NCBI RefSeq assembly: GCF_000429165.1
Contig: NZ_AUBI01000022.1
Coordinates: 1 to 44,445 of the forward strand
Direction of reading: 5' to 3'
Length of the DNA stretch: 44,445 nt
From: Acetobacter nitrogenifigens DSM 23921 = NBRC 105050
GTDB taxonomy: Bacteria; Pseudomonadota; Alphaproteobacteria; Acetobacterales; Acetobacteraceae
This document shows positions 8,321-16,309 of this stretch, in pieces (position 1 is the first letter of the stretch; each line of letters starts with the position of its first letter). Made by a program: the position numbers and the translations under genes. The notes under the pieces were generated by a model. That model had not been told where the DNA came from. It saw only the letters and a program-made list of their open reading frames with translations, and searched no databases.

Positions 8321-9244
8321 CTATTCGCCGGAAGGGGGGTGGTGGAATGCGGCGAAGACCACTTCAGATATCCGATTCATCACCTTGATCCCTTCGGATT
8401 CGTTCGGCAAATCGCGGCTGAGTTCAACCAGGATGAAATGCCTGCCGCTTGGCAGGAACACGATGGCAGCGTCATTGCGCACGCCATTGACCCAGCCGGT
8501 CTTGTGCGCGACCGGCGTGTGTGTGGGCAAGCCGGGCGGAATGATGTCATTGAATTTCTGGCCTAACATGATGTCGATCATGGCGTGGCTTTCAGGCGCC
8601 CCGACGATTTCGCCGTGGTCCAGCTTCTGCAGGAAATTGCCCAGTCCCCGCGCACTCACGCGGTTGCGGATACCCTGTCGATCCGCATCGAAATCCTCGA
8701 TCATGCGGCCAAAGGTGATGCCGTCCAGCCCCTGCTGGCTAACAACGGCACGGATCGGCATGACGCCCAGCCGCTCGATCATTAGGTTGGTTGCAAGATT
8801 GCTGCTGTACTGGATCATGACCCTCAGTAGCTCGGCGACACTGACCGGCTTGCCTGCCTGAGCATAAAGAGGATCATAGGAATCCTCCTTCTGTTCCAGC
8901 GCGAAGTTACCTGTCCCGACCAGGGAATGAAAGCGATTATGGACGATGATCGTCTCGTCCGGCTTCAATGCGCCTTCATGAAACGCGACATACGCGGCAT
9001 CCAGCACGAAAAGCTTGATCGTGCTGGCGGCATTGATCGGCTCGTCGCAGTTCAGGCAGGCCGAGGGCGATTGTCCGCTTCGCGCTGCATAAACGGAGAA
9101 ATATCCGGGTTGTCCGGCGGTGATCTTCGATATGGACTCCGCAAGCGTTCTGGCATGCGCCGATGCCGCAAGCTGGAGCGCCAAGCCGATCATCAAGAAC
9201 CATGCCGCTCCAGATTGCATGAAACGAAACCCAGATAGAGTCAT
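8321..9244 (-). CDS. Class A beta-lactamase-related serine hydrolase (exported)
   Basis: A 307-residue exported protein (signal peptide to about residue 32, SAHA). It has the order of serine beta-lactamase/DD-peptidase motifs: S74-T-I-K77, then Y146-S147-S-N149 in the place of SDN, and H247-K248-T-G250 in the place of KTG. The segment NRVSARGLGNFLQKL matches the N-x-(S/T)-x-R-D-L helix of class A enzymes. The typical omega-loop motif E166-x-x-L-N is not visible; the region reads GRMIEDFDADRQGIRN. It may therefore deacylate poorly or act on a peptide substrate. A start at 9244 is supported by an upstream AAGGA. It could be an active penicillinase or a housekeeping hydrolase; this cannot be told from the sequence. 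Confidence 0.8.
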   Translation of the reverse strand: MTLSGFRFMQSGAAWFLMIGLALQLAASAHARTLAESISKITAGQPGYFSVYAARSGQSPSACLNCDEPINAASTIKLFVLDAAYVAFHEGALKPDETIIVHNRFHSLVGTGNFALEQKEDSYDPLYAQAGKPVSVAELLRVMIQYSSNLATNLMIERLGVMPIRAVVSQQGLDGITFGRMIEDFDADRQGIRNRVSARGLGNFLQKLDHGEIVGAPESHAMIDIMLGQKFNDIIPPGLPTHTPVAHKTGWVNGVRNDAAIVFLPSGRHFILVELSRDLPNESEGIKVMNRISEVVFAAFHHPPSGE

Positions 9245-9558
9245 GTGCCTGTTCCTTGCCGGAGAGGATGTAGGTGCCTAGGGGCAGGTATAGGCGTCGG
9301 CGCGTGTCATGGCCAATTCATGATGCTTGTGTAGGGTTAGCCTGAGGTTATCAGAAGAGGATAAAGTTTAGCTTTCATGGACGTCCCATGGTCGGCGCAG
9401 GAGGGAAATCGAGGCCTTACCTTGTGGGGGTGATTTAGGGGCACTGCTCCTCGACAGGTTCGCGAGAATCCTGCCGCTACGACGGACCGCTGGAATGCTT
9501 GATTCTCTCATGGTTTGTATGGCTTGTCCGTGATTCCATTCCGCCTGTGGTGGTTTGG
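9245..9558. other. Intergenic stretch before the IS6 cluster
   Basis: About 310 bases upstream of the beta-lactamase-like gene. A plus-strand frame is open around 9390-9530 without a start or recognisable product. The promoter of the minus-strand hydrolase should lie at its left edge. I see no supported gene. Confidence 0.35.
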
Positions 9559-9708
9559 GAGTGCTTTCACGTTAACTGCGCGGTTGTATGTTCTCCTGCA
9601 CGAGTGCTCCTACTGTCCGCTACAAACGTCACCGCTTTCCGTGCGAACTGATCGCACACGCTGTGTGGCCGTATTTCCGGCTTCCGTTGAGTTTCAAGTT
9701 GATCGACG
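9559..9708 (+). mobile_element. Left-end fragment of an IS6-family element
   Basis: The fragment starts with a degenerate copy of the IS6 terminal repeat (GAGTGCTTTCACGTTAACTG, about 9559-9578). It then encodes the first 40 or so residues of an IS6 transposase from an ATG at 9588 (YKRHRFPCELIAHAVWPYFRLPLSFKLID), which matches the N-terminus of the neighbouring complete copy. The frame is cut exactly where the complete IS6 copy begins at 9709. The rest of this fragment does not reappear on the far side of the second copy, so sequence was lost after or during insertion. Confidence 0.75.
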
Positions 9709-10504
9709 GGTGCTGTCACGTTAAGTGGGGCGTGATAGTTTTGCGGCATGACCGTCGGCTCTGTGAGCTACAAGCGACATCGTTTTCCGCGTGAGATCAT
9801 CGGGCGCGCGGTGTGGCTGTATTTCCGGTTCCCGCTGAGCTCTCGGCTGATCGAGGAGATGCTGCTCGAACGCGGGATTGTCGTTTCGTATGAGACGATC
9901 CGCCGGTGGAGCCTGAAATTCGGCGCGGCGTATGCGCGCAGGCTGCACCGAAAGTCGGCGAAACGCGGAGACATCTGGCATCTCGACGAAGCCCGGATTG
10001 TGATCGGCGGCAGTCCGCACTGGCTGCGGCGGGCCGTCGATCAGGACGGTTACGTTCTCGATGAAATCCTGCAGGCGCGGCGCAACACGAAGGCCGCGAG
10101 ACGCCTCCTGACCCGATTGTTGAAGAAACAGGGCGCTCGTCCCCAAAGGATGATCACCGACAGGTTGAAATCATACGGGACGGCCAGACGCCAGGCCATG
10201 CCGGGCGTGGAGCACCGCTCTCACAAGGGGCTGAACAACAGGGCGGAAAATTCACACCTGCCGCTGCGAAAGCGCGAACGCGTCATGCAAAAATTCCGGT
10301 CTCCGGGAGGCTGCCAGCGTTTCGTCTCCGTCTTCTCCGCCGTCCGTAACCTCTTGGCCGCGCCCCGCTCCATCGACAACGCCCTCTCCAGGCATATCCA
10401 GCGGGTCAGGGCATTTGCCCAATGGAATAACGCCACCGCGCTCCCCGCCTGAAAACGTCAAGCCAGCGGGTAACTCAAAATGCCAAAGTTAACGTGACAG
10501 CACC
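9709..10504 (+). mobile_element. Complete IS6-family insertion sequence
   Basis: The ends are perfect 16-base inverted repeats, GGTGCTGTCACGTTAA at 9709-9724 and its complement at 10489-10504, about 796 bp in all, with one intact transposase. The 8 bases on either side (GATCGACG and TCAGATCG) are not a target duplication. IS6 elements often leave no duplication when they mediate deletions or cointegrates. On the left lies another IS6 fragment, on the right the stop codon of the creatininase-family gene. Confidence 0.88.
9748..10452 (+). CDS. IS6-family transposase, intact
   Basis: A 234-residue DDE transposase of normal IS6 length. An N-terminal helix-turn-helix region (SYKRHRFPREIIGRAVWLYFRFPLS) is followed by SYETIRRWSLKFG. 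The catalytic residues lie in WHLD80EA, TD138RLKSYG and NRAE168NSH, with the basic tail MQKFRSPGGCQRF and the C-terminus RAFAQWNNATALPA. It catalyses replicative transposition with cointegrate formation. It is the only undamaged member of four IS6 copies in the window (the others are at 9559, 23922 and 40150) and so a possible source of movement for all of them. Confidence 0.9.
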   Translation: MTVGSVSYKRHRFPREIIGRAVWLYFRFPLSSRLIEEMLLERGIVVSYETIRRWSLKFGAAYARRLHRKSAKRGDIWHLDEARIVIGGSPHWLRRAVDQDGYVLDEILQARRNTKAARRLLTRLLKKQGARPQRMITDRLKSYGTARRQAMPGVEHRSHKGLNNRAENSHLPLRKRERVMQKFRSPGGCQRFVSVFSAVRNLLAAPRSIDNALSRHIQRVRAFAQWNNATALPA

Positions 10505-11200
10505 TCAGATCGCCGCGACGATTTGCCGCGTCTCCTCGACCGCAATGGCCCATATGGCGTGCATTTCGGCGTCTGTGCGTTCATAGCAGCCGCCAAAATT
10601 ACCGTCGCCAAGATAGGACCTTACCATCTCCGGAGTTGCGCCTTGCAATTGCTCCAGCCTGATAGCTGGCTTTTGATTTTCAGGCTGAAGAATGCCAGCA
10701 AGACGTGTCCACGGAAAATTCTCCATCCAAGACGCATGCATTGCCACGGGATCAGTCTTGATGACGGTGCGCCATGTTTCCGGTGCGCGCCACCAATCAT
10801 GAAATGCATATTCACAATCAATATGTTCATCAAACCATGACGAGAGTGACGAGCAGATCGGGGTATTGCCTCCATGCCCGTTCACGAATACGAAGCGCCG
10901 AAACCCCTGGCCATGCAGGCTGCTGACCAGATCCTCAAGCACAGCAAGATAGGTTTCCCTGCGCAGGGAAATCGTGCCGGGATAAGCGAGGAAACGCGGG
11001 GTCATGCCGTACGGCACGACAGGACAGACTGGCACCCCCAGCGGCGCGCAGGCGTCAAGCGCCACACGCTCCGCGAGAATTGCATCCGTGAAAAGGCTTA
11101 GATAGGCATGCTGTTCGGTCGAACCTAGTGGAACAACGATGCGATCATCGGCTTCCAGATAGGCCTCGACCTGCATCCAGTTCATCTCGCGTAAATTCAT
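10505..11200 (-). CDS. Creatininase-family metal-dependent amidohydrolase
   Basis: A 231-residue member of the creatininase family. The metal-binding motif reads VPLGSTE29QH31AYLSLFTD39A and the second motif is VNGH109GGN. Pseudomonas creatininase has NGHYEN with a metal-ligand Glu; here the position is Gly, as in the broader family that includes the mycofactocin-precursor peptidase MftE and other amidohydrolases. So true creatinine turnover is unlikely, and cleavage of another cyclic amide or peptide bond is more likely. The start at 11200 has a good AGGAAG upstream. It lies 24 bases downstream of the GntR gene and is probably co-transcribed with it. Its stop codon directly touches the end of the IS6 copy, so a few native C-terminal residues could be missing, although the ending looks normal. 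Confidence 0.8.
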   Translation of the reverse strand: MNLREMNWMQVEAYLEADDRIVVPLGSTEQHAYLSLFTDAILAERVALDACAPLGVPVCPVVPYGMTPRFLAYPGTISLRRETYLAVLEDLVSSLHGQGFRRFVFVNGHGGNTPICSSLSSWFDEHIDCEYAFHDWWRAPETWRTVIKTDPVAMHASWMENFPWTRLAGILQPENQKPAIRLEQLQGATPEMVRSYLGDGNFGGCYERTDAEMHAIWAIAVEETRQIVAAI

Positions 11201-11224
11201 AATGCTTCCTATAAACCTGCCGTC

Positions 11225-12328
11225 TTACGGCTGCCGCGCCGTCAGTTCCGCGACCAGGCGGTCGACGTCATGGGGATTGGGAGTGTGCTGATATTCAAAG
11301 TGAACCGCTTCAGCAGGGAATTTCAGCCCGAGATCGTCTGCGCCCGTCGCATAAACAATCACATCGGCGTTCTTCATCCGCTCTTCGCATTCCGGCGTGC
11401 CGATCAGAACGACTGCGGGCTTCGTGATATGCGGCGCGAACTGCTCCACACCCGCCTTCATCGAACCTGCGAATTCCGGATTGATGACGACGAGAACAAC
11501 GAGGCTTCCCGGGTCGATCTGTGCCAGTTTCATCCGTGTCTCCATCGACGGAATGAAGGTGATGACTGCCACACCCAGCCCGGGAAGCATACGGGCGACT
11601 TCCGCTCGACGGTGCGCAAATGTAATAGCCATATGGCACAAATCGACACGGTGACGCTCTGACGGAGTAGTCTGCAAATGGGTGATGGTCGTCGCCAGAA
11701 ACCGCACCTTCCCCTCGCTCAACCGATCCATCTGTCGGCAGTAAGCCAACGTGGTCTGCATGAAATTGCCCACCACCATCACAGTTGGTGGCGGCCCCGC
11801 CAGACCCCCGCCTTCCATCCGCGCACTGACCAGCCCCAGAACCTCGCTCGTGCTCAGTCCTAGCGCGCGCGCCCGGGTCACCAGCCCATCGATGGCGACC
11901 TGAATTTCTGAACTGCGCACCCCTCGTGCCGGCCATCCGGCCATCAGGTCGGCAACGAAGGTTCCAGCCCCTGTCCGCCCGCGCAACACGCCGCCACGCT
12001 TGAGCTCGGCATAAACCTGCCCCACCGTGACGGGGGAGATTCCAAGCCATTCGGCCACCTCACGCACCGGGGGCAACCGCTGGCCTGGCCTGATTACGCC
12101 CAGTCCGATGCCATATTCGATCTGCCCTTTGAGCTGCGTTCCAATGGGCAAATCCAACGTCCTGTCGATTCGGAAAATGGTCACGCTCAGACGTTCGACC
12201 TTATCCTGGTTCACGGCATCCAGGTTGGTGCTGTCCTGTCGAATGACCCGATCCTCCTCCTTATGACCCGAGGCCGGACCGCCATGACGGCATGCCGGCG
12301 GGCCGGCGGGCCCGATCTGCCAGATCAT
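11225..12328 (-). CDS. GntR-family transcriptional regulator (local regulator of the peptide/amide cluster)
   Basis: A GntR regulator. The winged helix spans LPIGTQLKGQIEYGIGLGVIRPGQRLPP, then VREVAEWLGISPVTVGQVYAELKRGGVLRGRTGAGTFV. It is followed by a roughly 230-residue C-terminal region with alternating strands and helices (VMVVGNFMQTTLAYC, VDLCHMAITFAHR, LVVLVVINPEFAGSM, PAVVLIGTPECEERM), which looks like an alpha/beta ligand-binding domain rather than an aminotransferase fusion. The frame can extend to a TTG at 12355, but that codon sits inside a palindrome (12342-12356), so I prefer the ATG at 12328. A strong AGGAGGAGG inside the frame near 12265 leaves a still later start possible. It is divergent from the TonB operon and heads the creatininase gene. 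Confidence 0.8.
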   Translation of the reverse strand: MIWQIGPAGPPACRHGGPASGHKEEDRVIRQDSTNLDAVNQDKVERLSVTIFRIDRTLDLPIGTQLKGQIEYGIGLGVIRPGQRLPPVREVAEWLGISPVTVGQVYAELKRGGVLRGRTGAGTFVADLMAGWPARGVRSSEIQVAIDGLVTRARALGLSTSEVLGLVSARMEGGGLAGPPPTVMVVGNFMQTTLAYCRQMDRLSEGKVRFLATTITHLQTTPSERHRVDLCHMAITFAHRRAEVARMLPGLGVAVITFIPSMETRMKLAQIDPGSLVVLVVINPEFAGSMKAGVEQFAPHITKPAVVLIGTPECEERMKNADVIVYATGADDLGLKFPAEAVHFEYQHTPNPHDVDRLVAELTARQP

Positions 12329-12341
12329 CCTAGGGCGAAAA

Positions 12342-12356
12342 CTTGTCACACACAAG
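12342..12356. promoter_or_regulatory. Candidate GntR operator, palindrome CTTGTCACACACAAG
   Basis: A perfect inverted repeat, CTTGT-CACAC-ACAAG, sits at the 5' end of the gntR frame. Read on the other strand it is CTTGTGTGTGACAAG. Related half-sites follow in the same intergenic region: CTTGTGT at 12384-12390 and TTGTGTG at 12408-12414. GntR proteins bind short palindromes of this size, and the site lies between the two divergent arms. Binding is inferred. Confidence 0.5.
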
Positions 12357-12504
12357 AATGCTAAATTTCGTCAAATCGTTTATCTTGTGTCATTGTGGAG
12401 TAACATATTGTGTGCTTAATCCGATATCGGTTCGTTCCGGTATTTGAATGACCTGCCAACGGACCCGACGACTGACATGACGTAACGGAAGCGCAGGTAA
12501 GCAT

Positions 12505-14844
12505 ATGTTCACAAGAAAGATGAGCCCCTTCGGCGCCGCAGCGTTCATGCTGCTGTCCTCGACCGCCCTGGCTGCAGCAACACCAGACGTCCATACCCGT
12601 CAAAAGCCGCATGCAAAACCGGTGCCTCCGCATGCCGGGCCTGCGGCAGTAAACGAGAACGTCCTGGTCACCGCCGCCTTGCGGGCCGCCCACAGCGCCA
12701 TCACCGATGTATCCCGCAAGGATATGGAAAAATTCGTTGCCGGCACCAGTCCGCTCAAGATCCTCGGCAGCCTGACCGGCGCGAACTTTGTGTCGAATGA
12801 TCCTCTTGGCCTCGATATCTATTCCAAATCGTTTTATGTGCGCGGCTTCAACCAGAGCCAGCTCGGCGCCACCCTCGACGGCATTCCGCTGGGCGATCAG
12901 TCGTATAACAAATATAACGGCCTCGACATCAATTCGGCGATCACGCAGGACAACATTGCCCGTATGAATCTCAGCCAGGGGGGCGGGGATGTCACGCTTC
13001 CCTCGACCAGCGAACTCGGCGGCGCGATGGAATTCTATTCCGCCGATCCGGCGGACAAGGCTGGCGGCGTTATCTCGCAGATGTTCGGCAGTTACAACAG
13101 CTTTCGCACATATGTAAAAGGCGATACCGGCACGTTCACGCCTTTCGGTACAAAGGCCTATGTGTCCTACATGCGGGTCGATGCCGACAAATGGAAGGGT
13201 TACGGCGACCAGTTCACCCAGCAGGTCAATGCCAAGATCGTCCAGCCGATCGGCACCAACAGCAGTATCAAGGCGTTTTTCAACTGGAGCGATCTTGCCC
13301 AGTACGAATACCAGGACTTGTCTCTCGAACTTCTGCACAAGGTGGGCCAGCGTCTGGACAATTATGCGCCGGACTATCGCGCCGCCTACCTGGCTGCGCA
13401 GGGGGTTTACCCCGCGTCGTTTGCGTCGCTATCCGATCCCGCAGATGCCGCTTATTACAACGGCGGACAAGCCGAACGTGACTATCTGGGCGGCCTGACA
13501 CTGGATTTCGACATGGGTCACCACATCCGATGGAAGACCCTGTTTTATGGCCATGGCAGTCAGGAATATTCGACCTGGGCCAACCCGTTCGTCGCCTCGC
13601 CGACCGGTGCCCCGCTGTCGTTCATGGCCATCCCTGAACAGGTCCGGCGTCTTGGCTTCACAACCGAGATGACACACACGTACAAAAACAATGTGCTGCG
13701 CACGGGAGTGTGGTTCGAAAACAATGACTACAGCATAGGTAAATATTATTATTCAGAACCCGTGCTCGGCCAGGGCGCTCCGATCGGCGCCATCGGCCCG
13801 TTCAACACCTATGGCGGCCCTTTTGCCCAAGTCTGGGGCATGGGCTTCAACACCAATACGGTTCAATACCATCTGACCGATACATACCACATCCTGCCCG
13901 GCCTTGCGATCACGGGCGGTTTCAAGTCTCTGGTCGTCACCACGGCAGGCGGCGCGAACGAAAATGACGTCTCCTATACCCATGTCGAGCAACTGCCCAA
14001 TGGCAGCGTCACCTCGTCAGCCGCGTTCCTGCCGCACATTAATATCGATTGGCATTTCCTTCATGATCACGAACTCTATTTCGACGTGGCCGAGAACATG
14101 CGCGCCTTCACCTATGAAGGGTACCAGTCCGGCAGCGTGCCCTCGCTATGGGGTGTGAAGAACCAGGCAGCATTCGACGTCGCGCGCCGGACACTGCGTC
14201 CGGAGCGGAACTGGACCTACGTCGTTGGCTATCATTATTACGGTAAGGTCGTCTCGGCCTCGGTCGATGCCTACCGCTCCAACTTCACCAACCGTCTTGG
14301 CCTCATGGCTTCCGGCTCGCTGGTCAACCCGACATCGACCGTCGGCAATCTGGGCGGCGTGACCATGAACGGTGTGGACGCCGACGTGGTGATCCGCCCG
14401 ATCCGCCACCTCACGATCGACAACAGCATCAGCTACAACCACTCGACCTACGACAACAACATCACCTCGGCGGGCGTGCTCTATCATCTTCAGGGCAAGA
14501 AGGTTCCTGCCTATCCCCAGTTCATGTACAAAACGAGCCTGATCTACAGCTACCAGGGGCTCACGGCGCATTTCGATGCAAACTACATTTCACGGCGCTA
14601 TCTCAGCTACACCAACGACACTGGCGTGCCAGGTTTCTGGATGACCAATATCGGCGCGCGCTACAGCTTCGGCCAGCAAAGCATCTTCCGCGACCTTTCG
14701 GTCTCGTTTGATGTCTACAACCTGCTGAACACGCCTTACATCTCGACGGTGGGTGAACAGGGCTTCCCCCTTGTTGGCGACCGCCAGTCCTTGTTGGCAG
14801 GCTCGCCTCGCCAGTTCTTCGGCTCAGTCAGCGCCAAGTTTTGA
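12505..14844 (+). CDS. TonB-dependent outer-membrane receptor of the peptide/amide cluster
   Basis: A 779-residue TonB receptor. The signal peptide ends near TALAAA (residue 25). A short His/Pro-rich linker follows, then the plug with VLVTAALRAAHSAITDVSRKDMEKF, ILGSLTGANFVSNDPLG, the FYVRGFNQSQLGATLDGIPLGD loop and IARMNLSQGGGDVTLPSTSELGGAMEFYS. The barrel ends FGSVSAKF with the terminal Phe needed for outer-membrane assembly. The plug is less siderophore-like than that of the receptor at 3503 and resembles receptors for organic nutrients. One base separates its stop from the POT transporter start. It is the first gene of the rightward operon and is divergent from gntR, so it is probably the substrate-specific entry gate of the cluster. 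Confidence 0.88.
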   Translation: MFTRKMSPFGAAAFMLLSSTALAAATPDVHTRQKPHAKPVPPHAGPAAVNENVLVTAALRAAHSAITDVSRKDMEKFVAGTSPLKILGSLTGANFVSNDPLGLDIYSKSFYVRGFNQSQLGATLDGIPLGDQSYNKYNGLDINSAITQDNIARMNLSQGGGDVTLPSTSELGGAMEFYSADPADKAGGVISQMFGSYNSFRTYVKGDTGTFTPFGTKAYVSYMRVDADKWKGYGDQFTQQVNAKIVQPIGTNSSIKAFFNWSDLAQYEYQDLSLELLHKVGQRLDNYAPDYRAAYLAAQGVYPASFASLSDPADAAYYNGGQAERDYLGGLTLDFDMGHHIRWKTLFYGHGSQEYSTWANPFVASPTGAPLSFMAIPEQVRRLGFTTEMTHTYKNNVLRTGVWFENNDYSIGKYYYSEPVLGQGAPIGAIGPFNTYGGPFAQVWGMGFNTNTVQYHLTDTYHILPGLAITGGFKSLVVTTAGGANENDVSYTHVEQLPNGSVTSSAAFLPHINIDWHFLHDHELYFDVAENMRAFTYEGYQSGSVPSLWGVKNQAAFDVARRTLRPERNWTYVVGYHYYGKVVSASVDAYRSNFTNRLGLMASGSLVNPTSTVGNLGGVTMNGVDADVVIRPIRHLTIDNSISYNHSTYDNNITSAGVLYHLQGKKVPAYPQFMYKTSLIYSYQGLTAHFDANYISRRYLSYTNDTGVPGFWMTNIGARYSFGQQSIFRDLSVSFDVYNLLNTPYISTVGEQGFPLVGDRQSLLAGSPRQFFGSVSAKF

Positions 14845-14845
14845 C

Positions 14846-16309
14846 ATGATGGAATCCCGCCGGCGCACCTTCCTGCGGATCGCGACGCTCGAATTATGCG
14901 AACGGTTCGGCTTCTACGGTCTGCAAAGCGTCTCGGTCCTGTATTTCGTCAGGACCATGGGTCTGTCGGAACAGGGTGCCATCATGCTGTGGGGTGCGTT
15001 CAGCGCCCTCATGTTCGGCGTGCCCGTCCTGGGCGGCTGGCTGGGCGACAGGATGCTCGGTGCCCGGCGCACGGTCGCTGTGGCGCTCGCGCTTCTGGCC
15101 ACCGGATACACCGGTCTGGCCAGCGGCATGGGCGGGGCGGCCGGCGTCTCCCTCGTGCTGGCCGTCCTGGTCTGCGGCGGCGGCATTTTCAAGCCCAATA
15201 TCACCAGCCTGCTGCGTCATGCTTTCAGTGACGGCGACGACCGGCTCGATATCGTGTTCACCATCTATTACATGTCCATCAATGTCGGTGCGACGATTGC
15301 GGCCCTTGCCATCCCCTTTCTCGCCGTTCACATCGGCTGGCAGGCCAGCTTCGGCGTTTCTGCCGCCGTGCTGTGGATCGGCTTTGCCGTCTCGCTGACA
15401 CTTCCGGCCACCGCCCCCCCGCCAGCCGGCGGTGGAGATCGCCGCCTGTGGCTGCTGCTCGGTGCCGGTATCGGCGTCGCCTTCACATTGCTGCACTATC
15501 CGGCTCTCGCTAAAATCTGTATCTGGATCGCCGCCGCCGCGATCGTGCTGATCTGGATTGTGCTGTATAGGCGCGCGGCACCGATCTGGCGCGCCGGCCT
15601 TAAGCTGTCCTTCGCCCTTCAGGCCGAAGCCATCCTGTTCTTCCTGTTCAACCAGCAGATCGCAACCTCCCTGACCGGCTTCGCACGCGATCATTTGGCG
15701 GGCACCATCCGCCTCGCGGGCGTGGACTGGGCCGTGCAGCCAGGCCAGTTTCAATCGCTGAACAATCTCTGGATCGTAATCTTCGCTCCTTGTCTCGCTG
15801 CCCTGTATTATCACGCAGAACGGAAAGGCCGGCCGATTTCCGTTCCAATCCGCTTCCTGTTCGGCTTCGTGCTGCTGACGGCGTCCTTCGTCCTGTGGCG
15901 TGCGGCCGCACTGGCCGGCGCGGCCGGTCCCATTTCCCCCTGGTGGATGGTCGCGGGATATGCGCTATTCTCGCTGGGCGAATTGCTGATCGCGGCCCTC
16001 GGCCTCGCCGTCATCGCCCGCTATGCACCGCCCGACGGCGTCGGACGCCTGATGGGCTGCTTCTCGGTGTTCGGTGGTCTTGCAAGCTATCTCGGCAGCC
16101 TCGTCGCCACCTATGGAATGGCGGGCTCCGGCACGGCTTCAACCGCAGGCTATACCCACCTGTTTGGAAATCTCGCGGCACTTTCGGCCATTGTCGCACT
16201 TGCCTCCGCGCTGTTCATCCCTTTTGCCCGCAAGATGGACGCCCATTGGCGCCACGCCATTCCGCGGCCGTCTTCCACCGATAAAACGCCTACGGAAATC
16301 CTGCCATGA
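14846..16309 (+). CDS. POT-family proton-coupled oligopeptide transporter
   Basis: A 487-residue inner-membrane protein with about 12-14 hydrophobic segments. The POT signatures are ELCERFGFYGLQSVSVLYF in helix 1 (the family ExxERFxYYG region), WLGDRMLGARRTV in the helix 2-3 loop and GGGIFKPNITSLL (the FKPN motif) in helix 4-5. This family imports di- and tripeptides and some peptide-like compounds with protons. I chose the ATG at 14846, one base after the TonB stop; the longer open frame upstream only overlaps the receptor gene. Its stop overlaps the start of the next gene (ATGA). In context it brings the receptor's cargo from the periplasm into the cytoplasm. Confidence 0.88.
   Translation: MMESRRRTFLRIATLELCERFGFYGLQSVSVLYFVRTMGLSEQGAIMLWGAFSALMFGVPVLGGWLGDRMLGARRTVAVALALLATGYTGLASGMGGAAGVSLVLAVLVCGGGIFKPNITSLLRHAFSDGDDRLDIVFTIYYMSINVGATIAALAIPFLAVHIGWQASFGVSAAVLWIGFAVSLTLPATAPPPAGGGDRRLWLLLGAGIGVAFTLLHYPALAKICIWIAAAAIVLIWIVLYRRAAPIWRAGLKLSFALQAEAILFFLFNQQIATSLTGFARDHLAGTIRLAGVDWAVQPGQFQSLNNLWIVIFAPCLAALYYHAERKGRPISVPIRFLFGFVLLTASFVLWRAAALAGAAGPISPWWMVAGYALFSLGELLIAALGLAVIARYAPPDGVGRLMGCFSVFGGLASYLGSLVATYGMAGSGTASTAGYTHLFGNLAALSAIVALASALFIPFARKMDAHWRHAIPRPSSTDKTPTEILP

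Noticed and set aside
7725..9244. Possible ampR-ampC pair (LysR fragment plus beta-lactamase-like gene)
   Set aside because: The genes are convergent, not divergent, the LysR gene lacks its DNA-binding half, and the hydrolase is of class A type rather than AmpC.
11310..12050. Second long minus-strand frame inside the GntR gene
   Set aside because: It is out of frame with the winged helix and has Arg/Gly-rich low-complexity content. No start context.
12361..13338. Open frame of 325 codons antisense to the TonB receptor gene
   Set aside because: It mirrors the codon pattern of the receptor on the other strand, lacks a ribosome site and has no domain. The receptor frame is clearly the real one.
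14894..15814. Open frame of 306 codons antisense to the POT transporter gene
   Set aside because: Its Gly/Gln/Asp-rich composition is typical of a shadow of a membrane-protein gene in GC-rich DNA. The sense frame has full POT motifs.
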